DNA of 64,000 bases, taken from the NCBI RefSeq assembly GCF_026340975.1, contig NZ_JAPEOS010000001.1, forward strand, positions 2,192,501-2,256,500, read 5' to 3'. This document shows positions 1 to 8,345 of this stretch, one piece after another; the stretch's first letter is position 1; each line of letters begins with the position of its first letter. Under the pieces are notes generated by a model that was not told the origin of the DNA, ran no database searches, and saw nothing but the letters and a program-made list of their open reading frames with translations. The stretch is from Streptomyces sp. NBC_01214. Lineage in GTDB: Bacteria > Actinomycetota > Actinomycetes > Streptomycetales > Streptomycetaceae. The position numbers and the translations under genes are program-made.

Positions 1-620
1 CACTCCGCGAAGAAGTTGCGGTGGGTCAGCACGCAGCCCTTGGGGCGGCCGGTGGTGCCCGAGGTGTAGACGATGGTGGCCGGGTCGTCGGCATTGGCGA
101 GGCTGCTGCGCTCCTCGACCTCGGCGTCGGAGATCTCCGCGCCGGCGGCCTTCAGCGCCTCCAGCGCGCCCTGCTCGATCTCCCAGACCTCGCGCAGCTC
201 CGGCAGCCGGTCGCGCAGCGAGGCCACGGCCGCGCTGTGCTCCGGGCTCTCCACGATGACGGCGGCGGCGCCGGAGTCACCGAGGATCCACTGGATCTGT
301 TCGGGGGAGCTGGTCTCGTACACGGGGACGGTGACGCCGCCCGCGCTCCAGATCGCGAAGTCGAACAGCACCCACTCGTACCGGGTGCGGGAGATGAGGG
401 CGACCCGGTCGCCGGGCCGGATGCCGGCCGCGATGAGGCCCTTGGCCGCGGCCCGGACCTCGGCGAGGAACTCCGTCGCGGTCACGTCCTGCCACCGGCC
501 GTCGACCTTGCGGCTCATGACGGCGGTGTCTGGATGCTGAGCGGCGTTGCGGCGGATGAGATCCGTCAGGTTCCCGTCCGACGGGACCTCGTACAGGGCC
601 GGAAGGCTGAACTCGCGCAA
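1..620 (-). CDS. Long-chain fatty acyl-CoA ligase (AMP-forming), 5' part only
   Basis: This is the N-terminal 206 residues of an ANL-superfamily acyl-CoA synthetase; the rest lies beyond the left edge. Such enzymes activate fatty acids to acyl-AMP and then acyl-CoA. The diagnostic P-loop-like motif YTSGTTGRPKG is at residues 185-195, followed by LTHRNFF. The N-terminus (REFSLPALYEVPSDGNLTDL) is typical of actinobacterial FadD15-type enzymes. I chose TTG at 620-618 because AGAGGAG lies about 9 nt upstream and no earlier in-frame start looks better. The family is clear; chain-length preference cannot be read from this part. Confidence 0.93.
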   Translation of the reverse strand, partial: MREFSLPALYEVPSDGNLTDLIRRNAAQHPDTAVMSRKVDGRWQDVTATEFLAEVRAAAKGLIAAGIRPGDRVALISRTRYEWVLFDFAIWSAGGVTVPVYETSSPEQIQWILGDSGAAAVIVESPEHSAAVASLRDRLPELREVWEIEQGALEALKAAGAEISDAEVEERSSLANADDPATIVYTSGTTGRPKGCVLTHRNFFAE

Positions 621-666
621 GACTGCTGCTCCTCTGGGCGCCATCGCCACCATGTGGACCGACCGG

Positions 667-688
667 ACGTTACCCACCGGTAGTGGGT
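667..688 (-). promoter_or_regulatory. Putative promoter / inverted repeat upstream of the acyl-CoA ligase
   Basis: On the minus strand a TAACGT -10-like hexamer (672-667) lies about 47 nt before the TTG start. It abuts an inverted repeat, ACCCAC (672-677) and GTGGGT (683-688), which could be an operator. No convincing -35 was found, so this is a weak motif call. Confidence 0.3.
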
Positions 689-863
689 TCCCGATAGGGG
701 GAACCGGCCAGATGTTCCGTGCGTCACATTCTGTACTTACCCCGCCTCGCCCCAACGTGCCGACAGTAGTCGACCCCGCCTGCGACTCGGAAGTAACCGC
801 AGGTCCGGCAGCCTCTCCCACCCCCTCTACCCGCCGCCACCAGGCAGCTCTAGGGTTGGCCGC

Positions 864-1715
864 ATGGCTGGCAGCATGCGGGGACGGCAGTTCGGCACGA
901 GCGGATCAGGCCGTGGGGCAGACCGTGGGGCGGGGCGTGGGGCACGCCGCACCCGGGTCCACGTCGTGAGCGACGTGCACGGCAACACCGAGGACCTCAC
1001 CCGGGCGGGAGACGGCGCCGACGCCCTCATCTGCCTCGGTGACCTCGTGCTCTTCCTCGACTACGCCGACCACTCGCGCGGGATCTTCCCCGACCTGTTC
1101 GGCGTCGAGAACGCCGACCGGATCGTCGAGCTGCGCACCGCGCGCCGCTTCGACGAGGCCCGCGCCTTCGGACGGGAGCTGTGGGCCGGCCTGGACCGGG
1201 ACACCCTCATCGAGGGCGCCGTACGACGCCAGTACGCGCAGATGTTCGCCGCCTTCCCCACCCCCACGTACGCCACCTACGGCAACGTCGACATTCCGGG
1301 CCTGTGGCCCGAGTACGCCGACCGCCACGGCCTCACGGTGCTCGACGGCCAGCGGGTGGAGATCGGCGGCCGCGTCTTCGGCTTCGTCGGCGGCGGACTG
1401 CCCTCCCCGATGCGCACCCCGTACGAGGTGGACCCGGAGGAGTACGCCGCCAAGGTGGAGGCCCTCGGCGAGGTGGACGTGCTCTGCTCGCACATCCCGC
1501 CGGAAGTCCCCGAGCTCTGCTACGACACGGTCGCCCGCCGCTTCGAACGCGGTAGCGAGGCCCTGCTCGCCGCGATCCGCCGCACCCGCCCCCGCTACGC
1601 CCTCTTCGGACACGTCCACCAGCCGCTCGCCCGCCGCATGCGCATCGGGAGCACCGAGTGCGTGAACGTGGGCCACTTCGCGGCCACCGGCCGGCCCTGG
1701 GTCCTCGAATGGTAG
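864..1715 (+). CDS. Calcineurin-like metallophosphoesterase
   Basis: A 283-residue metallophosphoesterase-fold protein with the expected metal motifs in order: SDVHGN (D37, H39), GD (59-60), GNVD (140-143), SHIP (H210) and GHVH (H250, H252). The family hydrolyses phosphomono- or diesters with a dinuclear metal centre; the substrate here is unknown. The first 30 residues are Gly/Arg-rich and look disordered, so the true start could be later. ATG 864 lies 7 nt after a TAGGGT -10-like hexamer (851-856), consistent with a leaderless transcript. It is divergent from the acyl-CoA ligase. Confidence 0.85.
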   Translation: MAGSMRGRQFGTSGSGRGADRGAGRGARRTRVHVVSDVHGNTEDLTRAGDGADALICLGDLVLFLDYADHSRGIFPDLFGVENADRIVELRTARRFDEARAFGRELWAGLDRDTLIEGAVRRQYAQMFAAFPTPTYATYGNVDIPGLWPEYADRHGLTVLDGQRVEIGGRVFGFVGGGLPSPMRTPYEVDPEEYAAKVEALGEVDVLCSHIPPEVPELCYDTVARRFERGSEALLAAIRRTRPRYALFGHVHQPLARRMRIGSTECVNVGHFAATGRPWVLEW

Positions 1716-1822
1716 GGATCGAGCCGCTTCGCGGCGGGCTCCCGCAGGGTGCGGGAGGCGCTGGAGTGGCGACGTCCACACGCGCGGTAGCCTTCACGCG
1801 GCGGCCACAGGCCGCACACGTC

Positions 1823-1863
1823 CTCGAACTTGCCCAGCTGCCGCTGGGAGGTACCACCCCCAG
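1823..1863 (+). repeat. Short hairpin repeat (CCCAGC-tgcc-GCTGGG type)
   Basis: The stem is CCCAGC (1833-1838), loop TGCC, GCTGGG (1843-1848), followed by GAGGT and a C-run. A close relative with the same flanks lies at about 37161-37200, so this is a dispersed intergenic element. It sits just ahead of the SRPBCC gene. Confidence 0.6.
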
Positions 1864-1881
1864 CCCGGAGGAGCGACCGCG

Positions 1882-2322
1882 ATGGCGGAACACACCAGCT
1901 CAAGCATCACGATCGAGGCTGCGCCCACCGACGTGATGGCCGTGATCGCCGACTTCGCCCGTTACCCCGAGTGGACCGGCGAGGTGAAGGAGGCCGAGGT
2001 GCTGTCCACCGACGCCGAAGGGCGCGCCGAGAAGGTCCGCCTGCTGCTCGACGCGGGCGCGATCAAGGACGACCACACCCTCGCCTACACCTGGAAGGGC
2101 ACCGACGAGGTCAGCTGGACCCTGGACAAGTCCCAGATGCTGCGCCAGCTGGACGGCTCCTACCGGCTGACCGCCGTCGACGGCGGCAAGCGCACCGAGG
2201 TCACCTACCAGCTGACCGTCGACGTCAAGATCCCCATGCTCGGCATGATCAAGCGCAAGGCCGAGAAGGTCATCATCGACCGCGCGCTCGCGGGCCTGAA
2301 GAAGCGCGTCGAAACCGTCTGA
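1882..2322 (+). CDS. SRPBCC (START/Bet v1-like) family protein
   Basis: A 146-residue single-domain SRPBCC protein with the usual opening (SSSITIEAAPTDVMAVIADF, then RYPEWTGEV) and a C-terminal helix (IIDRALAGLKKRVETV). The fold binds hydrophobic ligands in a deep pocket and includes polyketide cyclases and lipid-transfer proteins; no ligand can be named. The start is set by GGAGGAG about 7 nt before ATG. The ArsA-like ATPase gene follows after 39 bp on the same strand, and DUF5304 after that, suggesting one transcription unit. Confidence 0.85.
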   Translation: MAEHTSSSITIEAAPTDVMAVIADFARYPEWTGEVKEAEVLSTDAEGRAEKVRLLLDAGAIKDDHTLAYTWKGTDEVSWTLDKSQMLRQLDGSYRLTAVDGGKRTEVTYQLTVDVKIPMLGMIKRKAEKVIIDRALAGLKKRVETV

Positions 2323-2361
2323 TCCCGCTTCCCGCTTTCCGCACACCGGAGCACCCGCACC

Positions 2362-3519
2362 ATGCACACCTTGCTGATCACCGGCCCCGGCGGGGCCGGG
2401 CGGACCACCGTGGCGGCGGCCACCGCCCTCGCCGCGGCCCGCCACGGGCGGCGGGTGCTGCTGCTCTCCGGCGACGTCGCAGACCCGCTCACCGGCCTGG
2501 TCGGCGACCCGGCCGCCCCCGGGCTGCGGGTGGCCCGGGTGGACTCCGGCGAGGAGTTCCGCGACGAACTCGTCGCCCTCCAGCAGCGCGGATCCGCCCT
2601 GCTCGGCATGGTCGGGGCCCGGCCGCTGGGCGCCGAGGAGATCACCGAACTGCCCGGCGCCGAGGAGTTCGCCCTGCTCCGGGCCCTGCGGCGGGCCGCC
2701 GCCGCACCCGACACCGACCTCGTCGTCGTCGACATGCCGCCGCTCCAGCGGGCCGTGGCCACCCTGGCCCTCCCCGCCCAGCTGCGCCGCTACCTCGCCC
2801 GGCTGCTGCCCGCCGAGCGGCAGGCAGCCCGCGCCCTGCGCCCCGTACTGGCCCAGCTGGCCGGCGTCCCCATGCCCGCGCGGTGGCTCTACGAGACCGC
2901 CGCCCGCTGGGACGAGGAGCTGGCCACCGTCCAGGCCGTCGTCGAGGCCGACACCACCGAGCTGCGGCTGGTCGCCGAGCCCGGCCCGGCCGCCGCCGAC
3001 GCGCTGCGCCTCGGCCGGCTCGGACTCGCCCTACAGCAGCTGCCCGTCTCCGCCCTCGTCGCCAACCGCACCGTGCCGACGGAATCCACCGACCCCTGGC
3101 TCGCCGGGCTCGCCGCCCAGCAGCAGAAGTACGCCGCCGAGTGGGCCGCCGAGCTCCCGGTGGTGTCCCTCGCCCACCTCGGCCGCGATCCGCGCGGCCC
3201 GCAGGACCTGGAGCTGCTCGCTGCCGCCGGCGCCCTCGTACCCGAGGCGCCCGCACCCCGCCGCGCCTGGGCCGTCGAGGACCGTCTCGCCGAGGACGGG
3301 GTGCTCGTCTGGGTGGTACCGCTGCCCGGCGCGCACAAGAGCGACCTCGACCTCGTCCGCCGCGGCGACGAGCTGCTGCTCACCGCCGGCCCCCACCGCA
3401 GGATCGTTCCCCTGCCCGCGGCGCTGCGCCGCTGCACCGTCTCCGGCGCCGCCCTCGTCGAGGGGGAGCTCCGCGTCCGGTTCACCCCCGACCCGGGACT
3501 GTGGCCCCGTGCGCGATGA
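2362..3519 (+). CDS. ArsA/GET3-like P-loop ATPase with Arg in place of the Walker A Lys
   Basis: A 385-residue protein resembling the ArsA/GET3 branch of SIMIBI NTPases. The N-terminal loop reads GPGGAGRTT (residues 8-16), where the family norm is GKGGVGKT: the catalytic Lys is Arg and the first signature Lys is Pro. DLVVVDMPP (near residue 120) is in the Walker B position. The C-terminal 90 residues (from about 290) form an all-beta tail like those of actinobacterial ArsA-like proteins. No Cys/His metalloid-binding set is evident, so arsenite transport is unlikely. It probably acts with its SRPBCC and DUF5304 neighbours; function unknown. Confidence 0.75.
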   Translation: MHTLLITGPGGAGRTTVAAATALAAARHGRRVLLLSGDVADPLTGLVGDPAAPGLRVARVDSGEEFRDELVALQQRGSALLGMVGARPLGAEEITELPGAEEFALLRALRRAAAAPDTDLVVVDMPPLQRAVATLALPAQLRRYLARLLPAERQAARALRPVLAQLAGVPMPARWLYETAARWDEELATVQAVVEADTTELRLVAEPGPAAADALRLGRLGLALQQLPVSALVANRTVPTESTDPWLAGLAAQQQKYAAEWAAELPVVSLAHLGRDPRGPQDLELLAAAGALVPEAPAPRRAWAVEDRLAEDGVLVWVVPLPGAHKSDLDLVRRGDELLLTAGPHRRIVPLPAALRRCTVSGAALVEGELRVRFTPDPGLWPRAR

Positions 3520-3597
3520 ACCGCTTACCCCCGTTCGGGTACCGTCGAAGGTAGTCCGTACCGCACGCCCAGCAGCAGCCGCAGGAGAGAGTCCGCC

Positions 3598-4059
3598 ATG
3601 AGCGAGGCCACCGACCGTCCCGACGACGACGCCTGGGCCGGCGCCTGTGCCGAGGACCTCGCCGCCGAACAGGAACGCCGGCGCCGGCAGGAGCAGGCCG
3701 CGCCCGGCGGCACCGGCACCGCCGCCGAGGAGCTGTTCAAGCTCTTCGAAGCCGTCGCCGACAAGGTGTCCGGGCTGAACAACCCGCTGTTCGGCGTGGC
3801 CGCACAGGGTGCGGTGCGCCAGATCGTCGACCAGGCCAAGACCGCCGCCAAGCCCGTCATCGAGCGCAACCCGGAGGTCTTCGACCACCTCGCGGCCGCC
3901 GGTTCCGAACTGCTCGCCGCTTACCGCTCGGCCGTCGAGGGCCACGAGCGACGCTGGACGCAGGGCGAACCCCCGGCCCCCCGGCAGGCGTCCCACGACC
4001 GCGACCCCCGGGACGACGGCCCCGACGACGGCCCCTCCGAGCGGATCGATCTCGACTGA
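3598..4059 (+). CDS. DUF5304 family protein
   Basis: A 153-residue hydrophilic protein recognised as the actinobacterial DUF5304 family. An acidic, Arg/Glu-rich N-terminus (1-40) is followed by an amphipathic helical core (about 43-118, AEELFKLFEAVADKVSGLNN onwards) and a disordered Asp/Pro-rich tail ending in DLD. No catalytic motif or membrane segment is visible. AGGAGAG lies upstream of ATG. It follows the ArsA-like gene by 78 bp, with TACCGT as a possible own -10 near 3540. Function is not known. Confidence 0.75.
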   Translation: MSEATDRPDDDAWAGACAEDLAAEQERRRRQEQAAPGGTGTAAEELFKLFEAVADKVSGLNNPLFGVAAQGAVRQIVDQAKTAAKPVIERNPEVFDHLAAAGSELLAAYRSAVEGHERRWTQGEPPAPRQASHDRDPRDDGPDDGPSERIDLD

Positions 4060-4120
4060 TCCCCCGGAAGCCTCGGGTACCGTTGGCGGTGGCGGGGTTT
4101 GACCGGAAACCGAGGGACTA

Positions 4121-5062
4121 ATGGGACTCACCATCGGCGTCGACATCGGCGGCACGAAGATCGCGGCCGGCGTGGTCGACGAAGAGGGCACGATCCTTGA
4201 GACGTACAAGGTGCCCACCCCGCCGACCGCGGACGGAGTGACGGAGGCGATCTGCGCCGCCGTCTCCGAGGTCAGCAGCAACCACAGCATCGAGGCCGTC
4301 GGCATCGGCGCCGCCGGATACGTGGACGACAAGCGCGCGACCGTACTCTTCGCGCCCAACATCAACTGGCGGCACGAGCCGCTCAAGGACAAGGTCGAGC
4401 AGCGCATCGGCCTGCCCGTCGTCGTCGAGAACGACGCGAACTGCGCGGCCTGGGGCGAGTACCGCTTCGGCGCCGGCCAGGGCCACGACGACGTCATCTG
4501 CATCACGCTCGGCACCGGCCTGGGCGGCGGCATCATCATCGGCAACAAGCTGCGGCGCGGCCGCTTCGGCGTCGCCGCCGAGTTCGGGCACATCCGGGTC
4601 GTCCCGGACGGCCTGCTGTGCGGCTGCGGCAGCCAGGGCTGCTGGGAGCAGTACGCCTCCGGGCGCGCCCTCGTCCGGTACGCGAAGCAGCGCGCCAACG
4701 CCACCCCCGAGCACGCAGCGATCCTGCTCTCGCTGGGCGACGGCACCCCCGAGGGCATCGAGGGCAAGCACATCAGCGAGGCCGCCCGGCAGGGCGACCT
4801 GGTGGCCATCGACGCCTTCCGCGAACTGGCCCGCTGGGCCGGCGCGGGACTGGCCGACCTGGCCTCGCTGTTCGACCCGTCCGCCTTCATCGTCGGCGGC
4901 GGGGTCTCGGACGAGGGCGACCTCGTCCTCGACCCGATCCGCAAGTCCTTCAAGCGCTGGCTGGTCGGCGGCGCCTGGCGTCCGCACGCGCAGGTCCTCG
5001 CCGCGCAACTGGGCGGCAAGGCCGGGCTCGTCGGCGCGGCCGACCTGGCCCGCCAGGGCTGA
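4121..5062 (+). CDS. glkA: ROK-family glucokinase
   Basis: Phosphorylates glucose to glucose-6-phosphate and, in Streptomyces, is required for carbon catabolite repression (established for S. coelicolor GlkA). The 313 residues contain the phosphate-binding loop DIGGTK (8-13), catalytic Asp105 in VENDAN, the second glycine-rich segment GTGLGGG (131-137), and the ROK zinc motif with H157, C167, C169 and C174 (CGCGSQGCWEQ). GAGGGA precedes the ATG. A strong terminator hairpin follows. With pfkA 5 kb away it forms part of a local glycolytic set, although not in one operon. Confidence 0.95.
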   Translation: MGLTIGVDIGGTKIAAGVVDEEGTILETYKVPTPPTADGVTEAICAAVSEVSSNHSIEAVGIGAAGYVDDKRATVLFAPNINWRHEPLKDKVEQRIGLPVVVENDANCAAWGEYRFGAGQGHDDVICITLGTGLGGGIIIGNKLRRGRFGVAAEFGHIRVVPDGLLCGCGSQGCWEQYASGRALVRYAKQRANATPEHAAILLSLGDGTPEGIEGKHISEAARQGDLVAIDAFRELARWAGAGLADLASLFDPSAFIVGGGVSDEGDLVLDPIRKSFKRWLVGGAWRPHAQVLAAQLGGKAGLVGAADLARQG

Positions 5063-5089
5063 GCCGGTTCACGCTCGTTTCCCTGCGTA

Positions 5090-5124
5090 CCGCCCGCCGC
5101 GCCCCTTGGGGGAGCGGCGGGCGG
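5090..5124 (+). terminator. Hairpin terminator after glkA
   Basis: An 11-bp GC stem, CCGCCCGCCGC (5090-5100) with GCGGCGGGCGG (5114-5124), encloses a smaller CCCC/GGGG hairpin. No U-tract follows, as is common in Streptomyces. Confidence 0.7.
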
Positions 5125-5142
5125 CTGCGTATCTTGCGGGGC

Positions 5143-5892
5143 ATGGACCAGCTGCCGAAGTCTCGTACGGAGCCCGACGGTTCTGCCGTGATCCGGGTGC
5201 TCAGCTACAACATCCGCTCCCTGCGCGACGACGAGGAGGCGCTGGCCCGGGTCATCCGGGCGTGCGAGCCCGACCTCGTCCTCGTGCAGGAGGCCCCCCG
5301 GTTCTTCCGATGGCGCAAACACGCGGCGCGGCTGGCCGCCAAGTGCGACCTGGTGGTGCTGGGCGGGGGCGCGACGGCGGCCGGGCCGCTGCTGCTGTGC
5401 TCGCTGCGGGTCTTCGTGGAGCACACGGAGGACGTCCTGCTGCCGCGCACCCCCGGGCTGCACCGCAGGGGCTTCGCCACGGCGGTGGTCCGGGTCGGGG
5501 GCGTGCGGGTGGGTCTGGCCTCCCTGCACCTCTCGCTCCAGGCCGCGGAGCGCCGGGCCCACGCGGAGCTGCTGCTGGACCGGCTGGCCGCCATGGACGT
5601 GCCCTACGCGATCGCCGCGGGCGACCTGAACGAGGGCCCGGACGGTCCCGCGTACGGGCGGCTGGCCGCCGAGCTCCAGGACTGCCGGGCGGTGGCCCCG
5701 TGGGGCGGCGGACCGACCTTCCCGGCGTCGGCGCCGGACCGCCGGATCGACGCCGTGTTCGCCACGAAGGGGGTGGAGGTGCTGGCCTGCGGTGTCCCGG
5801 AGGAGCTGCCGGGAATCTCGACCACCGACCTGCGCACGGCGACGGACCACCTGCCGGTGCTGGCGGCCCTCCGTTTGGCGGCCGCGCCGTAG
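5143..5892 (+). CDS. Endonuclease/exonuclease/phosphatase (EEP) family protein
   Basis: A 249-residue EEP-fold protein with the metal and catalytic signatures in order: SYNIRS, LVLVQEAP (catalytic Glu), SLHLSLQ, GDLNEGPD (Asp/Asn pair) and a terminal ATDHLP (His). The family cleaves phosphodiesters in nucleic acids or lipids; the substrate is unknown. ATG 5143 is 8 nt after TATCTT (5130-5135), which fits a leaderless transcript starting just beyond the glkA terminator. GTG 5188 would also leave an intact fold. There is no signal peptide, so it is likely cytoplasmic. Confidence 0.82.
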   Translation: MDQLPKSRTEPDGSAVIRVLSYNIRSLRDDEEALARVIRACEPDLVLVQEAPRFFRWRKHAARLAAKCDLVVLGGGATAAGPLLLCSLRVFVEHTEDVLLPRTPGLHRRGFATAVVRVGGVRVGLASLHLSLQAAERRAHAELLLDRLAAMDVPYAIAAGDLNEGPDGPAYGRLAAELQDCRAVAPWGGGPTFPASAPDRRIDAVFATKGVEVLACGVPEELPGISTTDLRTATDHLPVLAALRLAAAP

Positions 5893-5913
5893 TCGGGGGC
5901 GCTGCCCCCGGAC

Positions 5914-5974
5914 CCCCGCGCCTCAAACGCCGGCGGGGCTGAAACATAGCCCCGCCGGCGTTTGAGGCGCGGGG
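5914..5974. terminator. Perfect 27-bp inverted repeat; bidirectional terminator and dispersed-repeat copy
   Basis: The left arm 5914-5940 and right arm 5948-5974 are fully complementary around a 7-nt loop (GAAACAT), between two convergent genes. The arm core CGCCTCAAACGCCGGCGGGG and the flanking GGGGCGGAGCCCC recur near 25.6, 37.2, 44.7 and 61.7-61.97 kb. This is the cleanest copy of the family in the window. Confidence 0.85.
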
Positions 5975-6003
5975 TGTGGGGCGGAGCCCCGGGAAGGGGA
6001 GGG

Positions 6004-6624
6004 TCAGACGACCGCGCCGCGGCCCGGGTCGTCGTCGTCATCCTCGTCGCCGGTCGCCATGCGTGCGACCAGCGTGGCGAAGCCGCCCAGGAAGCCGCCG
6101 ATGCCCAGCGTCGTCAGCCACCAGGTCATCTCCCACTGCAGGAGCACCGCGAGCAGCAGCAGTACCGGGCCGCCGACGACCGCGAGCCACGCGAACTTCG
6201 ACGTCGTGTCCGCCTGCGGGAGCTCCGGCTCCGGGGGGACGAAGTGGCCCTCCTCCGCCGCGGTCAGGTCATCGTCCTGCGGCTCCGCCGGCGAATGGTC
6301 CCGGGGACCCGCCATGCCCACGCCCGGGGCGAAGAGCACGGAGCTGCCCAGCGCCGCCGGAGGCCCCGGTTCCGCGTCTGGCTTCGGTTCTGGCTTCGCG
6401 TCCGGCTTCGGTTCCGGCTTCGGATCGGCCTTCGCGTCCGGTCCGGACTCCGCCGCCAGCGGCTTGACGTCCTCCTCCGGCAGGAGGAGGTTCTCGATCG
6501 GTCTGAACGGCCGGGCCCCCGGCGGGTCCGGCGGCTCCTGCCCGTACCCGGCGACGATCGCCGCCCACGCCGCTTCCTCGTCCAGCGGCGGAACCCCGCC
6601 CGACTGCTCCTCGTGCTCAGCCAC
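6004..6624 (-). CDS. Hypothetical membrane protein with acidic/Pro-Lys-rich N-terminal region
   Basis: A 206-residue protein not matched to a named family. An N-terminal soluble stretch (AWAAIVAGYG, then FRPIENLLLP) leads into a Pro/Lys/Asp-rich repeat linker (KPEPKPDAKPEPKP), a second acidic region, two hydrophobic helices near the C-terminus (FAWLAVVGGPVLLLLAVLL and WWLTTLGIGGFLGGFATLV) and an Asp-rich tail. GTG 6624 overlaps the TGA of the upstream hydrolase gene (GTGGCTGA), implying translational coupling and setting the start. The longer reading frame from 6708 would run inside the hydrolase gene and is unlikely. Confidence 0.75.
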   Translation of the reverse strand: MAEHEEQSGGVPPLDEEAAWAAIVAGYGQEPPDPPGARPFRPIENLLLPEEDVKPLAAESGPDAKADPKPEPKPDAKPEPKPDAEPGPPAALGSSVLFAPGVGMAGPRDHSPAEPQDDDLTAAEEGHFVPPEPELPQADTTSKFAWLAVVGGPVLLLLAVLLQWEMTWWLTTLGIGGFLGGFATLVARMATGDEDDDDDPGRGAVV

Positions 6625-7414
6625 CGGCCTCCGCCCCCTCCCTGCCCACGCTCTCCGCCAGGCGGCCGATGAACGCATAGCTGTCCGCGAAGATCCGCTC
6701 CGCGTCATGGTCCAACGTCGCGACGTGGTAACTCTGTTCCAGCAGGGTCTCGGTGACGTCCGTCGAGGAGACCCGGGCCAGCACCCGGGCGGAGTCGACC
6801 GGCGGTACGACGTGGTCCTGCGGGCTGTGCAGCAGCAGCATCGGCTGCGTCACCTGCGGCAGCTCGGCGTCCACGAGCTGGAGGAACTTCTTCAGCGAGT
6901 GCGCGGCGCGGGTCGGGACCCGGTCGTAGCCGACCTCCTCCGAGCCCGGCTTCGCGATGTCGCTGGCGATGCCCGGCGTCGACCGGATGAGGTGCTTGGT
7001 CACCGGCAGGGTCACGGCGAGCGGGTCGTGCACCTTGTTGGCCGGGTTGACGAGCACGATGCCGCTGATGGCGTCCCCGTGCTTGGCCGCCAGCCGCAGG
7101 GTCAGCGCCCCGCCCATCGACAGCCCGAAGACGAACACCTGCTCGCACCGGTCCAGCAGTTCCCGCAGGGCGCGGTCGACCTCGGCGTACCAGTCCTGCC
7201 AGCCCGTGAGCTGCATGTCCTGCCAGCGCGTCCCGTGTCCGGGCAGCAGCGGAAGCGACACGGTGAGCCCCCGCCCGGCGAGATACTCGGCCCAGGGGCG
7301 CAGGGACTGCGGGGAACCGGTGAAGCCGTGGCAGAGGAGGACGCCGACCTCTCCGCCCTCGTGGCGGAACGGCTCGGCTCCAGGGAGGACGGGCACCAGG
7401 GTCTCCTTGATCAT
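6617..7414 (-). CDS. Alpha/beta-hydrolase (carboxylesterase / monoacylglycerol-lipase type)
   Basis: A 265-residue single-domain hydrolase similar to Est30-type carboxylesterases. The oxyanion motif HGFTGSP begins at H29; the nucleophile elbow GLSMGG has Ser99; the acid is probably Asp200 (SPQDHVVP) and the base His230 (SYHVATLDHD). No signal peptide is seen. It leads a two-gene unit with the downstream membrane protein, which it overlaps. It faces a PlsC-type acyltransferase across a divergent promoter region, so a lipid-turnover role is plausible but inferred. Confidence 0.88.
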   Translation of the reverse strand: MIKETLVPVLPGAEPFRHEGGEVGVLLCHGFTGSPQSLRPWAEYLAGRGLTVSLPLLPGHGTRWQDMQLTGWQDWYAEVDRALRELLDRCEQVFVFGLSMGGALTLRLAAKHGDAISGIVLVNPANKVHDPLAVTLPVTKHLIRSTPGIASDIAKPGSEEVGYDRVPTRAAHSLKKFLQLVDAELPQVTQPMLLLHSPQDHVVPPVDSARVLARVSSTDVTETLLEQSYHVATLDHDAERIFADSYAFIGRLAESVGREGAEAGG

Positions 7415-7551
7415 GATGTACGTCGGGTGGGTGCGTTGCTCTGTGTGACTTCACCGTACGCGACCGGGGTGGCACCGGCCAGGGTCGTCGGGTCCCTGCC
7501 GGTGTAGGCACGGGATATGGTCTGTTCGACAGACACAGGAAGGCTTTCGAG

Positions 7552-8307
7552 TTGATCTACGGCGCAATGAAGTTCTCCATCGGCGGTTCACTGAAGCTCG
7601 CTTTCAGGCCGTGGGTGGAGGGCCTCGAGAACATTCCCGCGGAGGGGCCGGCGATCCTCGCGAGCAACCACCTGTCCTTCTCCGACTCCTTCTTCCTGCC
7701 GGCGGTGCTGGACCGGAAGGTCACCTTCATCGCCAAGGCGGAGTACTTCACCTCCCCGGGGGTCAAGGGCAAGCTGACGGCCGCCTTCTTCAAGGGCGTC
7801 GGCCAGCTCCCGGTGGACCGCTCCGGCGCCCGCGGGGCCGGCGAAGCCGCGATCCAGAGCGGCATCCAGGTCATCGAGCGCGGAGAGCTGTTCGGTATTT
7901 ACCCCGAGGGCACGCGTTCACCCGACGGACGCCTCTACCGCGGCAAGCCCGGCGGTCTGGCCCGCGTCGCCCTGGCCACCGGTGCGCCCGTGATCCCCGT
8001 AGCGATGATCGACACGGAGAAGATCCAGCCGCCCGGCAAGGTGGTCCCCAAGCTGATGCGCCCGGGGATCCGGATCGGCAAGCCGCTGGACTTCAGCCGC
8101 TACCACGGCATGGACAACGACCGCTTCATCCTGCGCTCGGTGACCGACGAGGTCATGTACGAGATCATGAAGCTCTCCGGCCAGGAGTACGTCGACATCT
8201 ACGCGACGGCGGCCAAGCGTCAGATCGCCGACGCCGAGAAGGCCGAGAAGGCCGCCAAGGGCGACAAGGCCGACAAGGGCGAGAAGGCCGACGGCGCGTC
8301 GGAGTAG
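7552..8307 (+). CDS. PlsC-type 1-acylglycerol-3-phosphate acyltransferase
   Basis: A 251-residue acyltransferase with the catalytic NHxxxxD box (NHLSFSD, H40, D45) and the glycerol-phosphate-binding EGTRS motif (119-123). Such enzymes acylate lysophosphatidate or related lyso-acceptors at the membrane. The last 30 residues are Ala/Lys/Asp-rich (AEKAEKAAKGDKADKGEKAD) and probably disordered. TTG 7552 was chosen because AGGAAGG (7537-7543) sits at good distance; ATG 7567 is the alternative. It lies 38 bp before macS on the same strand. Confidence 0.88.
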   Translation: MIYGAMKFSIGGSLKLAFRPWVEGLENIPAEGPAILASNHLSFSDSFFLPAVLDRKVTFIAKAEYFTSPGVKGKLTAAFFKGVGQLPVDRSGARGAGEAAIQSGIQVIERGELFGIYPEGTRSPDGRLYRGKPGGLARVALATGAPVIPVAMIDTEKIQPPGKVVPKLMRPGIRIGKPLDFSRYHGMDNDRFILRSVTDEVMYEIMKLSGQEYVDIYATAAKRQIADAEKAEKAAKGDKADKGEKADGASE

Positions 8308-8312
8308 TTGCG

Positions 8313-8332
8313 CGTGGGCGGTACCGCCCACG
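8313..8332 (+). terminator. 20-bp perfect palindrome between the acyltransferase gene and macS
   Basis: CGTGGGCG-GTAC-CGCCCACG folds as a tight hairpin directly upstream of the macS ribosome-binding region (AGGGGTGGGGGAG). It may be a weak terminator or an RNA structure that limits macS translation; the sequence does not decide between these. Confidence 0.45.
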
Positions 8333-8345
8333 AGGGGTGGGGGAG

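Noticed and set aside
3031..5850. Very long minus-strand frame spanning the DUF5304, glkA and EEP genes
   Set aside because: It crosses three recognised genes and their terminator, with low-complexity translation; a GC-driven shadow.
6059..7507. Plus-strand frame of about 482 codons
   Set aside because: It is antisense to the membrane protein and the alpha/beta-hydrolase, whose catalytic triad and start overlap are convincing.
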